A DNA stretch of 64,000 nt from Adiantum capillus-veneris (taxonomy: Eukaryota; Streptophyta; Polypodiopsida; Polypodiales; Pteridaceae). Where the stretch lies: the NCBI GenBank assembly GCA_014529385.2, contig CM043958.1:139068398-139132397 (forward strand), given 5' to 3'. Shown here in pieces: positions 50,101 to 61,869 of this stretch. Positions within the stretch are counted from its first letter, which is position 1. Each line of letters opens with the position of its first letter. Made by a program: the position numbers and the translations under genes. The notes under the pieces are model-generated. The model was not told the origin of the DNA and made no database searches. It worked only from the letters and a program-made list of their open reading frames with translations.

Positions 50101-50860
50101 TAGATGATCATGAACTTTTTGGAGTTTTTCCTTGAGTCCCCAACACTACTCTATGCCATTCTTGTAGTAGAAGTAGAGTTGCCTCATTTTTTTCCAACAC
50201 TCTATCCTCCACACACCGAGCCAGTAGATCAGCAACGCTGTGTCACAATAGTGGATGGGCTCAAAGAGTGGTATAAGGAAGCAACTACCAAGTGGATGGC
50301 TAGAGCCAAGTGCTACAGGATGCGCTGAAAAAGACTCGAGTCCATGAGCTGATTGGCAATTTGTAGAATTTTTAACTCTTGATGGGGCAATGGAAAATAC
50401 AACTTAGAAGGTTGATTAAAAGCACAAATTATCTTCTTCAGTTGACGATTAAAGGCTGAAAGATACCAAGGAAAGATTTGGCTAACAAGGCACCCTTTGA
50501 ATCCTAGATCAGAGAAATGGCTGGAATCCTGCTCGAAGCCCACATTAAGTGCAATCAGGCATTGCCTCAGGTTGGATACATACTCTATCATATTGCTATA
50601 AGCTGACTAGGGCCATGATGAACAAGGGAATATGCACTTTTTATGACCCCAATACCAAAACTTGAAATTTATTGACACCATACAAAGTAGAGATGAAGAT
50701 AGCCAGCAAGGACCAGCTCAAATAGGAAGCCATTTTCATGTTAATTTAGAAGAAAAAGGCTCGCTCAAGCACTCCACAATCTTCCAAGGTACTACCCAAA
50801 TCCACTAAAAAGAAAGTACCAAACAAGAAGAAAGTCAGATGGGTATATACTGGCTAAAAG
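47189..50860 (+). pseudogene. Element D extra 3' module, degraded
   Basis: Collinear with 6640-10192 of A. Anchors: CMGRHKTFEKMQETLD (47255) with CMGRMKRSEKMQETLE of A; SLKNNPIYLSKKLFAMLLTK (about 47703); LEKYIYHSLVQS (about 48937); an Asp run (49197-49223); ITRKMMQQEN (about 50078); FLEFFLESPTLLYAI and ELPHFFPTLYPPH (50115-50220); a basic end with KKKVRWVYTG (about 50830). Dozens of stops and shifts. Intervening parts such as 47900-48700 can be followed only weakly. Confidence 0.65.
49858..49988 (+). repeat. Local triplication inside the D module
   Basis: AGTCAGAGCATTAC with flanking AAAAATAATG occurs at 49866, 49915 and 49964, spaced about 49 bp. A has a single corresponding segment. Confidence 0.75.
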
Positions 50861-50900
50861 TAGAGCTTTCTAAAAAATTTGGTCCATACCAAAATTCAAG

Positions 50901-50915
50901 AAATAAAAGGAGGGA
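50901..50915 (+). promoter_or_regulatory. Polypurine tract of element D
   Basis: AAATAAAAGGAGGGA just before the LTR, aligned with the A tract. Confidence 0.7.
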
Positions 50916-51402
50916 TATAAATGGTGGAAAAGACCCTTAGACTGGTGGATGACTGGACTCGAGACTTCCAAAAGTGGTAAACTAGGGATAGTTACTATGA
51001 TAATTGATATAGCACATAGCCAATCATAGCCCAATTGAGAAGACTATAAATAGGGCCCATTACTTCATTTTTGGGAGTTCTACAACTGGGTTCTCTATTT
51101 GAGCCCTATGCCCTAGTTGTATATCCAAGATCCCTAAGCTCTCACTTAAGCCTTGTACTTTGTAGCTCTCATTAAACTAGAAACTCTTGTTACTTATTCC
51201 AATTGTATACATTTTTGATGTCATGAATACAATTCTAGTGTTCTCGTTCTAGTGTCATTTCCAATCTCAATACTTAATCTCATTTCTAGTTCCAGTCTTG
51301 TTTTCTAGTATGTGCTTAGTCTGATATGATATCACAGATAGGGTTTGGATTAACTCTAACTCCAATGTAGAATAGTTGTCTAAAAGTGACCAGCTCATTC
51401 CA
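50916..51402 (+). repeat. Element D 3' LTR (487 bp)
   Basis: Starts TATAAATGG where A has TGTAGACG, so the terminal TG has become TA. Ends CTCATTCCA like A (AATTCCA). TATA box at 51045. Confidence 0.8.
51045..51052 (+). promoter_or_regulatory. TATA box of LTR D
   Basis: TATAAATA followed by GGGCCCATTAC, identical to LTR A over this core. Confidence 0.75.
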
Positions 51403-52535
<1,133 letters not shown>

Positions 52536-52590
52536 ATATTTTGATCGAAATATATTTCGATCAAAATATATTTCGATCAAAATATATTTT
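52536..52590. repeat. 34-bp perfect palindrome with a repeated arm
   Basis: 52536-52569 is an exact inverted repeat centred at 52552/52553 (core GATCGAAATATATTTCGATC). The right arm unit TATATTTCGATCAAAA is repeated at 52568-52583. Confidence 0.9.
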
Positions 52591-52644
52591 ATTTTATAAA
52601 AAAAAGTGTTACGATAGTTTGTTCGAACTACCATGACAATGATG

Positions 52645-52763
<119 letters not shown>

Positions 52764-52879
52764 AAGTAGTCAGGTAATCACTTTTGCCTCTTTTTTTTGT
52801 TTTTTCTCTGACTTTGTATTTGCTAACGCTATTGTTGTAGAGAATTGCTCACACCTTAGTGTTAGTTTGTAGGCTAGTG

Positions 52880-54030
52880 TGCTCTCTTTGGCTGTGTTGA
52901 CCCCTATGCCACAATGCAAAAAGAGAGAGAGAGAGAGTTTAGACACTTGTCCTTGGATATGTTGATCCTCTAACACACTGCAAGGGGGGTTTAGAATCTA
53001 GACACTTTGTCCTTGATTGATGTTGACCTCCATGCCGCACTGCAGGGAGTAGCTTAGGATGTGCAATTAGATTTCCCATCTTTGGTTGTTGCTGACCACC
53101 AAGTTGCACTCTAGGGAGGGGTTAGCTATCTTACTTCGTTTGTTCTTGGTTGTTGTTGACCACCATGTCGCACTGCAGGAAGATTGGGTTTAATAGATTC
53201 CTTGTCTCTATCTGTTGCTAACCACCATGTCACACTACATGGAGGGGTTTAGCGTTTTTAAATTTGTTGTTCTTGGTTGTTCCTGACCATCGCGTTGCAC
53301 TGCAAGAAGATTGGATTTAATAGATTCCCCATCTCTAGCTGTTGCTGACCACCATGTTGCGCTGTAGGGAGAGGTTAGGCATTTTAAATCCTTTATTCTT
53401 GGTTGTTATTGACCATCATGTCACATTGCAAAAAGATTGGATTTAATAGATTCCCCATCTTGCATTGTTGTTGAACATGACACTGCACTATAGGGAGAGG
53501 TTGGGTAATTTAAATCCTTTGTTCCTTGTTGTTGTTGACCATCCCGTCTCACTGCAGGAAGATTGGATTTAATAGATTCCCCATCTTTGGTTGTTGTTGA
53601 CCACCGCGTTGCACTGCAGGGAGGGGTTAGGTATTTTGAATCCTTCGTTCCTAGTTGTTGTTGACCACCACGTCGCACTGCACGTTGATTGGATTTAATA
53701 AACTCCTTGTCTTTGACTATTGTTGACCACTGTGTCGCACTACAAGGAGGGTCTAGGTATTTTAAATCCTTTATTCGTGGTTGCTACTGACCATTGTGCT
53801 ACGCTGCAGATTGATTGGGTTAATAGATTCTTTATTTGTAGATGTTGTTGACCACCACGTCGCACTGCAGGGAGGGGTTATGTATTTTAAATCCTTCATC
53901 CTTGAATATTGCTGACTGCCACGTCGCACTGCAGGGAGATTGGTTTTAGTAGATTCTTTGACTCTGGCTATTGCTGACCATCGTGTTGTACTGTAGAGAG
54001 GGGTTATGTATTTTTAGATCTTTCGTTACT
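52880..54030. repeat. Dimeric satellite, 18 monomers of about 63 bp
   Basis: A GACCACCATGTCGCACTGCA-like core recurs at 52899, 52961, 53024, 53090, 53157, 53217, 53283, 53346, 53409, 53472, 53536, 53599, 53662, 53724, 53787, 53849, 53911 and 53975. Monomers alternate: one continues GGAGGGGTTAGGTATTTTAA, the other GGAAGATTGGATTTAATAGA. So the higher-order unit is about 126 bp, nine copies. Confidence 0.93.
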
Positions 54031-54149
54031 GGTTGTTGTTGTTGTTCATGAAATGTTTTTATATTTTTCTATTTACAATCATATAAGTCAAAGTTATATC
54101 TACTCTAGATCTATCATAATTTTATTTTCTTTGTGCATTTTCAGGCTTC

Positions 54150-55220
54150 AATCATGGTAGAGACAAGGTTATTGCATCAGCATGGCAAAATCATTTGTGA
54201 TTTTGTGATTGAACTTGTGGAGCAGTGCTAGCTGAAACTATACAGTACATTCTCTGTTTCATTTGACCTATCTGTGCCTAGCACTAATGGAGCTATGCAC
54301 AACACAGTAAAGCAATTATTGGGCCAAGTCATTAGAAGATTTGAGAGTATGGTTCATCCAAAAATCAAGGTCAAACATGGAATTAGAGAGTGAATGCAAC
54401 TTGTGTCACAACTACATTTAGAATTGAAGAGCAAGGATAGGGCTGAAGGCTCTTCTAAACGTCCTAAGACAGAAGAGGATGTGTCTCCTCCTTCAGATGC
54501 CGAGCCCTTAGCTGTACAGCTGGATGATACTACATGTTCTCCTATCCTACACTTACTTGGGGACCATTCTATCTTCACCTGAAAGCACCCCAATTAGGTG
54601 AAGGACGTTTTTGAATTGTGAAATAAGTTTCAGTGGTCCATCCCCTCTTCAAAGGTCATGTCTATGCGGAAAAGATCTACAAGGATCAGACAGGAAGCAA
54701 GCCAACTTTACAAATAGTCCTAGAGGAAGCAACAACTACTACTGTCCAACACCATGGCATGATATTGCCCCGTGCTCTTGTTTGTTATAGGAAAAGGACC
54801 ATGTTGATCTTCAAGCTTTGGAATGGAGGTCACCTTGAGCAGTGGATTCATGCATGTCATCGTGATGGAAGAAAGCCTGCAATCATAGAGTTTCAGCACA
54901 CATATGGAATTGTCCAACAGTTCATAGACAACATTTTGCTGATCTACAACACTCTAATGTAGACAATGAAATTTGTGCATAGTCATGATTTCATTCACAA
55001 CTACCTACACGCTAAAAATATTCTACTACATTTTGGCAAGCGAGGAGTGTATGCTGGGATCGTGGATTGGGGACAAAGTACACCATCGAACACTTTGGTA
55101 ACATTTTCCAATCTCCCAAATCTCAATCCTCAAACTAGAGCTCAATCCGAGCGAGATTATCCATGGACTGCCCCTAAAAATTATCAGCACCATTCCTCCT
55201 CCTTTCACCAAAGCATCTGA
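54150..55220 (+). pseudogene. Protein-kinase-like pseudogene, main part
   Basis: A T-rich tract and TTTTCAG at 54144 look like a 3' splice site. An early part (54160-54580) gives a helical stretch and a Ser/Pro/Glu-rich segment. From 54633 a kinase-like fold can be read: VYAEKIYKDQ, PRALVCYRKRTMLIFKLWNG (hinge region), HSHDFIHNYLHAKNILLHF at about 54985 and YAGIVDWGQS at about 55050. These resemble the catalytic loop (H-x-D-L-H-x-x-N) and the D-F-G motif, but the loop Asp is Tyr and D-F-G is D-W-G. A stop at 54960 and shifts before 54633 break it. Either a dead host kinase gene or a kinase domain once carried by a mobile element. Confidence 0.55.
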
Positions 55221-55638
55221 TATATATAGTTTTTTTAATATATTCTTAATTGCTTGGTTGTGTGTATTCTAGAGCCCTTTGAGGTTCCCAAGCGCGAATA
55301 TTTGTGAAATGTAAACAAACATCTTGCTAGTGGAAAATTCCCCAAACCCTTAGATAGGCTTAAAATATGGGATTTAAGCCTTTGTTTGAATGGATCTCAT
55401 AATGTTCGCTACCATGTTGTAATTGATTTTGTCTTGAGGAATGTTGATGATTAAACCAGTAACAATATTTTTTGCCATTGATGGTGTACAATAAGTGGTG
55501 TTATTTCAGACTAGATCTATTATCGTATTTTTAGATTAGTCTTTAAAGTTCTTCAAAGGGTTTTAAAGTATTTCAAGTTGGATATTTTTGAAGTGCATAT
55601 AGACTTCGCTCATTAAAGTTTATTGTTTTGCATTTCAG
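55221..55638 (+). other. Probable intron or gap of the kinase-like locus
   Basis: No ORF; T-rich, ending in GTTTTGCATTTCAG, a good 3' splice site. The 5' splice site is not certain. Confidence 0.35.
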
Positions 55639-55832
55639 ATATGGAAGATATTTCTCTTGACCAGAATGCAGAGCAACGTGATGATCCTTTGCTTAATCAC
55701 GCATTGGTACAACAAATTTACAAAGAGGAAGAAAATCGTGTGGCTCAAGGAGATATTAGCGCTTTGGTTGCATCCCAAGAGGACAAACTAGGACTTCAAG
55801 GGGAGCCACTGAATTACAGGCAATGCAGATAG
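55639..55832 (+). pseudogene. Possible further exon of the kinase-like locus
   Basis: Opens after the CAG at 55638 and reads MEDISLDQNAEQRDDPLLNH to a TAG at 55830. It is acidic and helical with no domain recognised. Its place after a splice-site-like sequence is the only link to the kinase part. Confidence 0.35.
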
Positions 55833-56644
55833 TTGTGCCCAAATAATTTCGTACACAATACATTGTTTCGAGTTAGTGGAAATGCTAACGCATCTTCTCC
55901 CTTAAAAGTTTCAAATTTGCAACACACTTTACTCGCGAGAAATATGCTTTCAATATTTATCCAAGTATACAGATCACCAAGTGGAAATTTACTTTGTACA
56001 ACAATGCTATTTTTATTATGTATTGCGGCTCAAAGTAGATTGGAATGATCGTCCCACTATAGGAGGCGTCTGCAAAGGACGCCCGATCAAGAAGATTCAT
56101 GCCAGGGAATCCAATAAAGAAGGCCCTTCTCACAAAAGGGGTTACACATATTTTCCTGAGAAAAAAAGCAGCCATTGAGAATCTCATAACCCAAGGTGTG
56201 GATTTGGAAAGTCAAGGAGAGACCCCAGCCATGCTGCACACTCGTCACTAGCAGAGTAGAAGGAAATTTGGCATGGTACAAGGCAAGATATGGGCCTGTA
56301 ATTGAAGAAGAGATAGGCAATGTTGGTCCAAGCGATTCATTTGGCAATTCAAAATTTTGTGTATCTGATCTTCTGGGGGAGCCAACCCATGATCTATATT
56401 AAATCTCCCAACAATAATGAGCTCTTTTTGTATCTTAAATCTCAAGATTTGTAATCAAGTCCTCTTTTTTATATACAAATCTCTATTTGTTGGAACAAAT
56501 GAACATGTCGGATGTTGTTGCAATTGTGTAAGTTTTAATCTCTCTCCCTCCCTCTCTCCAACAATGATAGAAAGAAGATGAAGAGAAAGAGAGACAATGA
56601 GAGAGGGAGGAAGAGAGAGAGAGAGAGAGAGAGAGATAAACTCC
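55833..56644. other. Non-coding stretch with short frames
   Basis: Short pieces such as VDWNDRPTIGGVCKGRPIKK (about 56037) may belong to the previous locus, but cannot be assigned. A (GA) run is at 56612-56636. Confidence 0.35.
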
Positions 56645-58800
56645 TCACAGCTTTTGCATTACAAAATTAATTGTGAATATAGTACAAACTTTATAGCTCA
56701 TCCGTTCCCTCAAGCACAGGCACCATGTCAATTTTAATGACATCTGAACATTCCGGATCAATTTCTTTTGGGTTCCATTCCATTTCATCATCAAAATTGA
56801 GCTCATTTGCAATTGCTTTGTGTGTTTGAAAGCGTTCGAAGATTTCTTCAGTGGCACGTGTGGATAACTTTACTGGCTTATGCATAAGTTACATGTTACA
56901 AAATACATACACCAAGTCCACGGCTTGTTTATGACTTAATTGATTTCATTTTTTAGTATGCACAAAAGCAAATGAAGAACAATTTCTTTCAAAACTACCA
57001 CTTGAGGCAGCAACAAAAAATACTCTCACAACCACTTGTTGAAGTTCCACTTTTTCTCCATCATACTCTTTCCACCAGCTGGTGTGCTCATTGTCTTGAT
57101 AGCATCTATATGCCAAGGATCCCCCAACATTCCTTCTCTACTAGTATAGGATGTCTTCTGTATGTATGCCACCTGTCCATCCACATTTCATAATAGTTGG
57201 ACACACACTTTTTCAAAATCGCTGATCACTTCATTGTTTGAAGATTGATCGTGCATCTAGAACTTGGGATCTAAGACGAACCCTACTCCATGTAAAGGAG
57301 TATCCAGCTGATCCCATCGTCTTTTGACAAACAAAATTATCATGGATTTCTCTTTTCTTGCATAAGGTGTACAATCTTTTAACATGCAAGAGGCTTCATG
57401 CATGTACCAATAAACCTGTCCAAATATAGAGGCTTCTTTGTCCACTAATCATATCAAATGAGTGAAGGGTTATGTGACAGTAACAATCTTGTTTACATTT
57501 CTCCAAAAAATAGGAGAGTTTACAACCTGATAGAATTCGGAAGTAGTTGGTTCATACTTGGGATATTTATCAAGCCAAATGTCCTATCTTCTATTTTCCA
57601 CTGTTTCAACAAGGGTTGCTTTAACCTGCTATAGTGTAGAGAGAACGTAATACACTGTCGCAAAACGAGTCACACAAAAAATTTGTAAATTTTTGGTTGG
57701 GGACTTTGTTCTAAATAGAGCATAAGAAAATGAATGCTCTCTTATAGACTTCACCAAGTGGTTTGGATCTAGAAGAGTTTTCTTAATAGAAGGAACTTTT
57801 CCAAAGTCCTTCAAGAGTAGATTCAAAGTGTGGGAAGCACTTGGAACCCATGTAATCGCTGGATACTTTCCTTCAATTGCTTTTTAGCTATATGCATTAT
57901 CTATAACAATGGTTGTCACATTTTTAGGTCCCCTTGCTCTTTTGATCAAACGCTCATATAGTACGCCATCAAGATATCCACTAGTTTTCTCTTTGAGGGA
58001 TGTGTCGTTTGCTTCAAGAAATATGTATTTTCTTGGATAAATCAACGTCACATTAATCAATGGTTTCTTCTAACAATTTGTCCAACCATCTAGAGTGATT
58101 GTGCATCCATACTGTGGCACATAATCAAGAGTTGTGCACTTTAAAAGATTCTCTAATGTAGCTTTCACTTTATCTAAATATTTTGTATGCATCTTATTTT
58201 AATTAGGAACCACAAAACCCTTCTTTTCTGTGCTCATTAAAGCATCTTTCAAGATAGGATTTTGAATTTCACATGCAACAAATGCTTGCGTCCACTTAAG
58301 ATGGAGTTCAAGAAGCCATTGTTTATCAAATGCCTGATGCAAAGTAGAACCACTTGGTACAGGTTCTCCTCCAATCCATGCTTCAATTCGGCTTATTGTA
58401 GCAAAGTTTGTGGTGGGATTAGAGCTACAAGCCCCATCAAAGGATAAATGACACCCTCCTTTATCATAAGAAGGGGTCGAGGGAGGGTTTTTATCATTCT
58501 CGAGTGTCATCTCCACGTCCCTAGCCATCATTTTGGGACCACCCTTTTTTTTCCCCTCAAGATATACTCTCTTTGCCTTGAGCGCCCACTCATGAAATTT
58601 TTCTTCAATACCTCTAGGGGCGTTTTGCAAGCTGCCATGTTTCCAGGAATTTTAAGCACATGTTCTTTTATCCTTTGAACATTTCTGCTAAAATTATGGC
58701 CGTAGGTCTTAGACATCAATTTTGATATAGTCTTTCCACTGGCCAGTTTATCTATGTAGCTCTACTCATATCCTTTCACCATCTTCTTAAGATTTGCAAA
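56645..58800 (-). pseudogene. hAT-family transposase remnant (BED, DUF659, hAT dimerisation)
   Basis: On the - strand from about 58800: a BED-like stretch (NFSRNVQRIKEHVLKIPGN) whose zinc Cys residues seem partly lost, and a low-complexity linker with GGPKMMARDVEM. The DUF659 region follows: YGCTITLDGWTNC at about 58110, KKPLINVTLIYPRKYIFLEA, VIDNAYS, KYPAITWVPSASHTLNLLLK at about 57860. Near 57080-56950 comes the C-terminal dimerisation block (WWKEYDGEKVELQQ, SSGSFERNCSSFAF) and then LSHKQAVDLVYVF. The order and spacing match plant hAT transposases. At least six stops and several shifts make it dead. Terminal inverted repeats were not found. Confidence 0.8.
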
Positions 58801-58849
58801 CTCAAACAACACTACTTACTAAATACACATCTAAATGCATCAAGGTGCA

Positions 58850-59000
58850 TGACAAAGTAAAGACTTCTTGCCTTTTCCACCGGAACCTCGTCATATTCAG
58901 GATTCCATGATGGAAAAAAAAAAATCTTCTTTTAGATCCATTTTGTGAATGAGAAGACCATTTATATCAAGGATCAAAGCACGAGGATCATCTTCAATGT
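58850..59000 (-). pseudogene. Short FCP1/NIF-phosphatase-like fragment (tentative)
   Basis: EDDPRALILDINGLLIHK at about 58995 resembles the start of plant FCP1-like domain proteins, in which D-x-D is often D-x-N. A12 at 58915-58926 causes a frameshift. Only about 25 residues support this call. Confidence 0.25.
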
Positions 59001-60585
59001 TGGTTGGGATAAAATCACATTCTTTGGGTGATCAAATTATTCATCTTGGATTGTTGCACTTTGAAAAGTCCCATGCACAACTACTAGACTAGAATACATG
59101 TGCCAACTTTTTGCTACATTTGCTTGAGCTCCCTTTTCATTTTCCACTTTTGTGGAATGGCTGAAATGTGCATATTTTCTTAACAATTGACTCTGGTTAG
59201 GGTGGTGAACAATATAATAAATCCATTGTCATTTCCATATGAATGATTGCATAGACAAGGCATCCTATATGAGACAAGAAAGTTATCATGATACACAACA
59301 GAACATTTGAAAGAAACAATTATGCAAGGTTTAATAAATAAGCCTAACATTATTAACAGATCAATAGATTACTAAAAAAAAAGAGGAGCATTACAATAAC
59401 TCATGTCTCTATCTCCTTGAACAAATAGAGCTACAAAAGTGAATTTTGGGGCAAAAAATCACCACCTTTGACAATGCATGTAGGAGCAGCGTACTCAGAA
59501 GCAACTTCAACACCATCAGCATGGCTTGCATAAACAATGTAGTAGGGTCATTTCTACCTGTGGCATTTCCATTCTTGCACCAGTACTTTCCACATGTATG
59601 GATGTTTCTTCTACATCTCATGTGCACACTGTTAGTTTCTTGAGCCTCTTGGATGCTTTCACTTGCCTGGATTTCTTTTGTTGTGCAAATAGAAATAAGT
59701 CCTATAGAGTGTCTCCACAATCCTCCTTAAGAATTTTTCCTACATGTAGATCAACTGCCATTTTAGGACATATACTAGATAAACAAAATGTTGTACATTA
59801 AGAAAATTGAACTATACTATCCATGTTTCATTCTATATTTCATAAGCATACCTTGAAGTGATGAAGCGACATTGTCAACATGTCCACTATTCTTAGGATC
59901 ATGTGCACTTTGAGAGCCTTGTGTGAACTTTTGAGACATACTCTACTTTGGGTTGCTAATTTTTGCTTTGACTGTTTTGATAAGTCTTCAATAGTTTCTC
60001 CACATGATTTATCCACATCACTTAGTACCTCAGGTGCTAACCCATCATCAAGTGAATGCTTCACTAAAGAAACTACCCTCTTAGTTGAAGATGCTACCAA
60101 ATATAGTACAAAGAATTTCACAACTACCAACTTACCTTAAGGATAGCACAACCAAGATATCCAATAACATGCAAGCATCACATGGCCATTAACTCTCAAC
60201 ATTAAGAACCCAAAAACATACTAATGTTTGTTACATGTGCTATCAAGACCCACATTTTGACTAGTAGAGTAACCCACAACAATGTTGGAAGGATTTTCTT
60301 TTTCCACTCTTGGCACTTGTACTGTCTCCAACGGGCTACAAGCGGACCTAGTTGGAGATTTCCCCAACATTTAGAGCCAATGGTATGATGCAAGAGCGAT
60401 TCACAATATTGCTAGTACACTTTATCTCTTCCATGGGCTGTAAATAAATATGCTTGGCCCACTATCAGGTCATATTGGTAGACATGAAGCTTCAATAGAA
60501 GAAAAAAGTGAATATTCTGCAAATGATGGCTTATGGCACCCAAACATTAAACATGCATAGCATAATTTTATCTATCAAATCCAAG
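59001..60585. other. Non-coding or unrecognised stretch
   Basis: Frames at 59409-59720 and 59840-60130 (- strand) have no domain I recognise. They might be parts of the hAT element or of its insertion site. Nothing else seen. Confidence 0.35.
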
Positions 60586-61002
60586 CATATGAGATAGTAG
60601 TTGGAAGATAGCTAATGTAGATTTCTTTTTTTCTATAAACTTACATGGATAATAGCTATGAATAGCTACCCAATAGCATGCAAATAGTATTTTGATAGAT
60701 ACTAATAGCAATACCATCGTAAACGTTTTCTAAATGTACTTCAATGCCTAATTTGATAGCTTTGAATGAACTAAATTGTCTACAAGAAGGCATAAAATAA
60801 CTATTGGATGGATTTGAGGAAATCATTTGAGAAAATATATGATAGCTATCGTCTAATGATGGCAGTCCAAATAGTTATTCTTTATTTCTCTCAAGTAGCT
60901 TTTGATAGAGAATAGCTACCTGATAGCTATCTAATAGCTATTGAAAAAACTAATATATGTCTAATAGTTATCCAACAAGTAGCTAACATCTCATTTATGT
61001 GC
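60586..61002. repeat. ATAGCTAT-rich dyad region, MITE-like
   Basis: Many AGCTAT/ATAGCT words. The ends are loosely inverted: ATGAGATAGTAGTTGGAAGA at 60588 and, on the - strand from about 60995, ATGAGATGTTAGCTACTTG. Possibly an old MITE of about 415 bp. Confidence 0.35.
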
Positions 61003-61172
61003 TAACAACAAGATTCTATCAAGCATTAGCCTTGATAGCCATTGGACAATGTAGAAGGCAAGAACAACCTCTAGTAGGCGGCTAGCATATACCAGAAGCT
61101 TCCAAAGTAGTAACCAGAGAGTTCCCATGGTATCTGACAATGCACAGTCAATCAATAACCAGTCCGAGAACC

Positions 61173-61180
61173 TATAAATA
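61173..61180 (+). promoter_or_regulatory. TATA box of LTR E
   Basis: TATAAATA followed by GGACCCACTA; the block TTCATTTTTGGGA after it is shared with LTR D. Confidence 0.75.
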
Positions 61181-61324
61181 GGACCCACTATTCATTTTTG
61201 GGACGTCTTGGACAAAATCCTCTATTCTTGCACTCCCTCTCTTCTTAGCACTTTGATCTTTAGATCTCTTGTAATCCCAAATCCTTGTTATTGTATCTTG
61301 AGCCATTTATTGGCATACTTTGTG

Positions 61325-61577
61325 GGCCAAAGCATGTATGGGTAGTACCAAAAATGGGTGTCTTGGACAATGCTTTGGTAGCACTTTACAAGCCCCATCT
61401 TCATCGTAAAATAAACTAGCGTGTTATATATCAACGATGCATTTTTTCATGTAGAATTCAAAACTATGAAGTCCGACAAGTTTTGGATTTTTCGCAAAAA
61501 ATTTACCGGTACCCACTTTTTCTAAAGGGTACCACAAAAAGTTGCAAAAGGTGGTACCACCAATCCATGCTTTTACC
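61325..61577. mobile_element. MITE copy 2 (about 253 bp) in LTR E
   Basis: Left end AAAGCATGTATGGGTAGTACC, right end on the - strand AAAAGCATGGATTGGTGGTA; an inverted pair related to copy 1. Internal blocks TGTCTTGGACAATGC and ATTTACCGGTACCC match copy 1. No ORF. Confidence 0.75.
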
Positions 61578-61784
61578 CTTGTACTTTCTAGTATCACTTC
61601 TAGTTCTACTTTGATTATTCTTTTGAATGCAGTTTCAGTTTCAGTCTCTGTGTCTATTGTCATTTCATTTTCAGTTTTGTTTTCCAGTATTTTGAAGTCT
61701 CATCTAAACTTTCCAAGTTTGATATCACTAACTCTAGGTACCAACATGGAATAGTTATTTGAATATATCCAACTCAATCCATTT

Positions 61785-61799
61785 TGGCAATCACGATGA
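61785..61799 (+). promoter_or_regulatory. PBS-like site of element E
   Basis: TGGCAATCACGATGA, three bases after the LTR end. Three differences from the A site, all G-to-A. Confidence 0.6.
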
Positions 61800-61869
61800 T
61801 TTGAGCTAAGTTGCTCTAAGAGAGACAAACTACCTCCTAGCTGGTATTAGAGATACTGCATATCAGTGA

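Larger units (their letters stand above)
45421..51402 (+). mobile_element. Element D: 3' part of an A-family element
   Basis: Begins in the middle of RT at about 45421, continues through RNase H (with a MITE), the integrase zinc region, then skips the integrase core to the extra module, polypurine tract and 3' LTR. No 5' LTR, gag or protease. The order and wording match A throughout. Heavily mutated. Confidence 0.85.
61050..61781 (+). repeat. Element E 5' LTR (732 bp including a MITE)
   Basis: Starts TGTAGAAGG, as A starts TGTAGACG, and ends CAATCCA. Without the 253-bp MITE its length is 479 bp, between LTR A (470) and LTR D (487). TATA box at 61173. Confidence 0.8.

Noticed and set aside
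53421-53678. 85-codon frame on the - strand in the satellite
   Set aside because: It repeats with the satellite monomer and has no start or domain of its own.
53100-54010. GGGGTTAGG resembling telomere repeats
   Set aside because: It occurs once per 126-bp dimer inside a larger unit, not in tandem as telomeric TTTAGGG.
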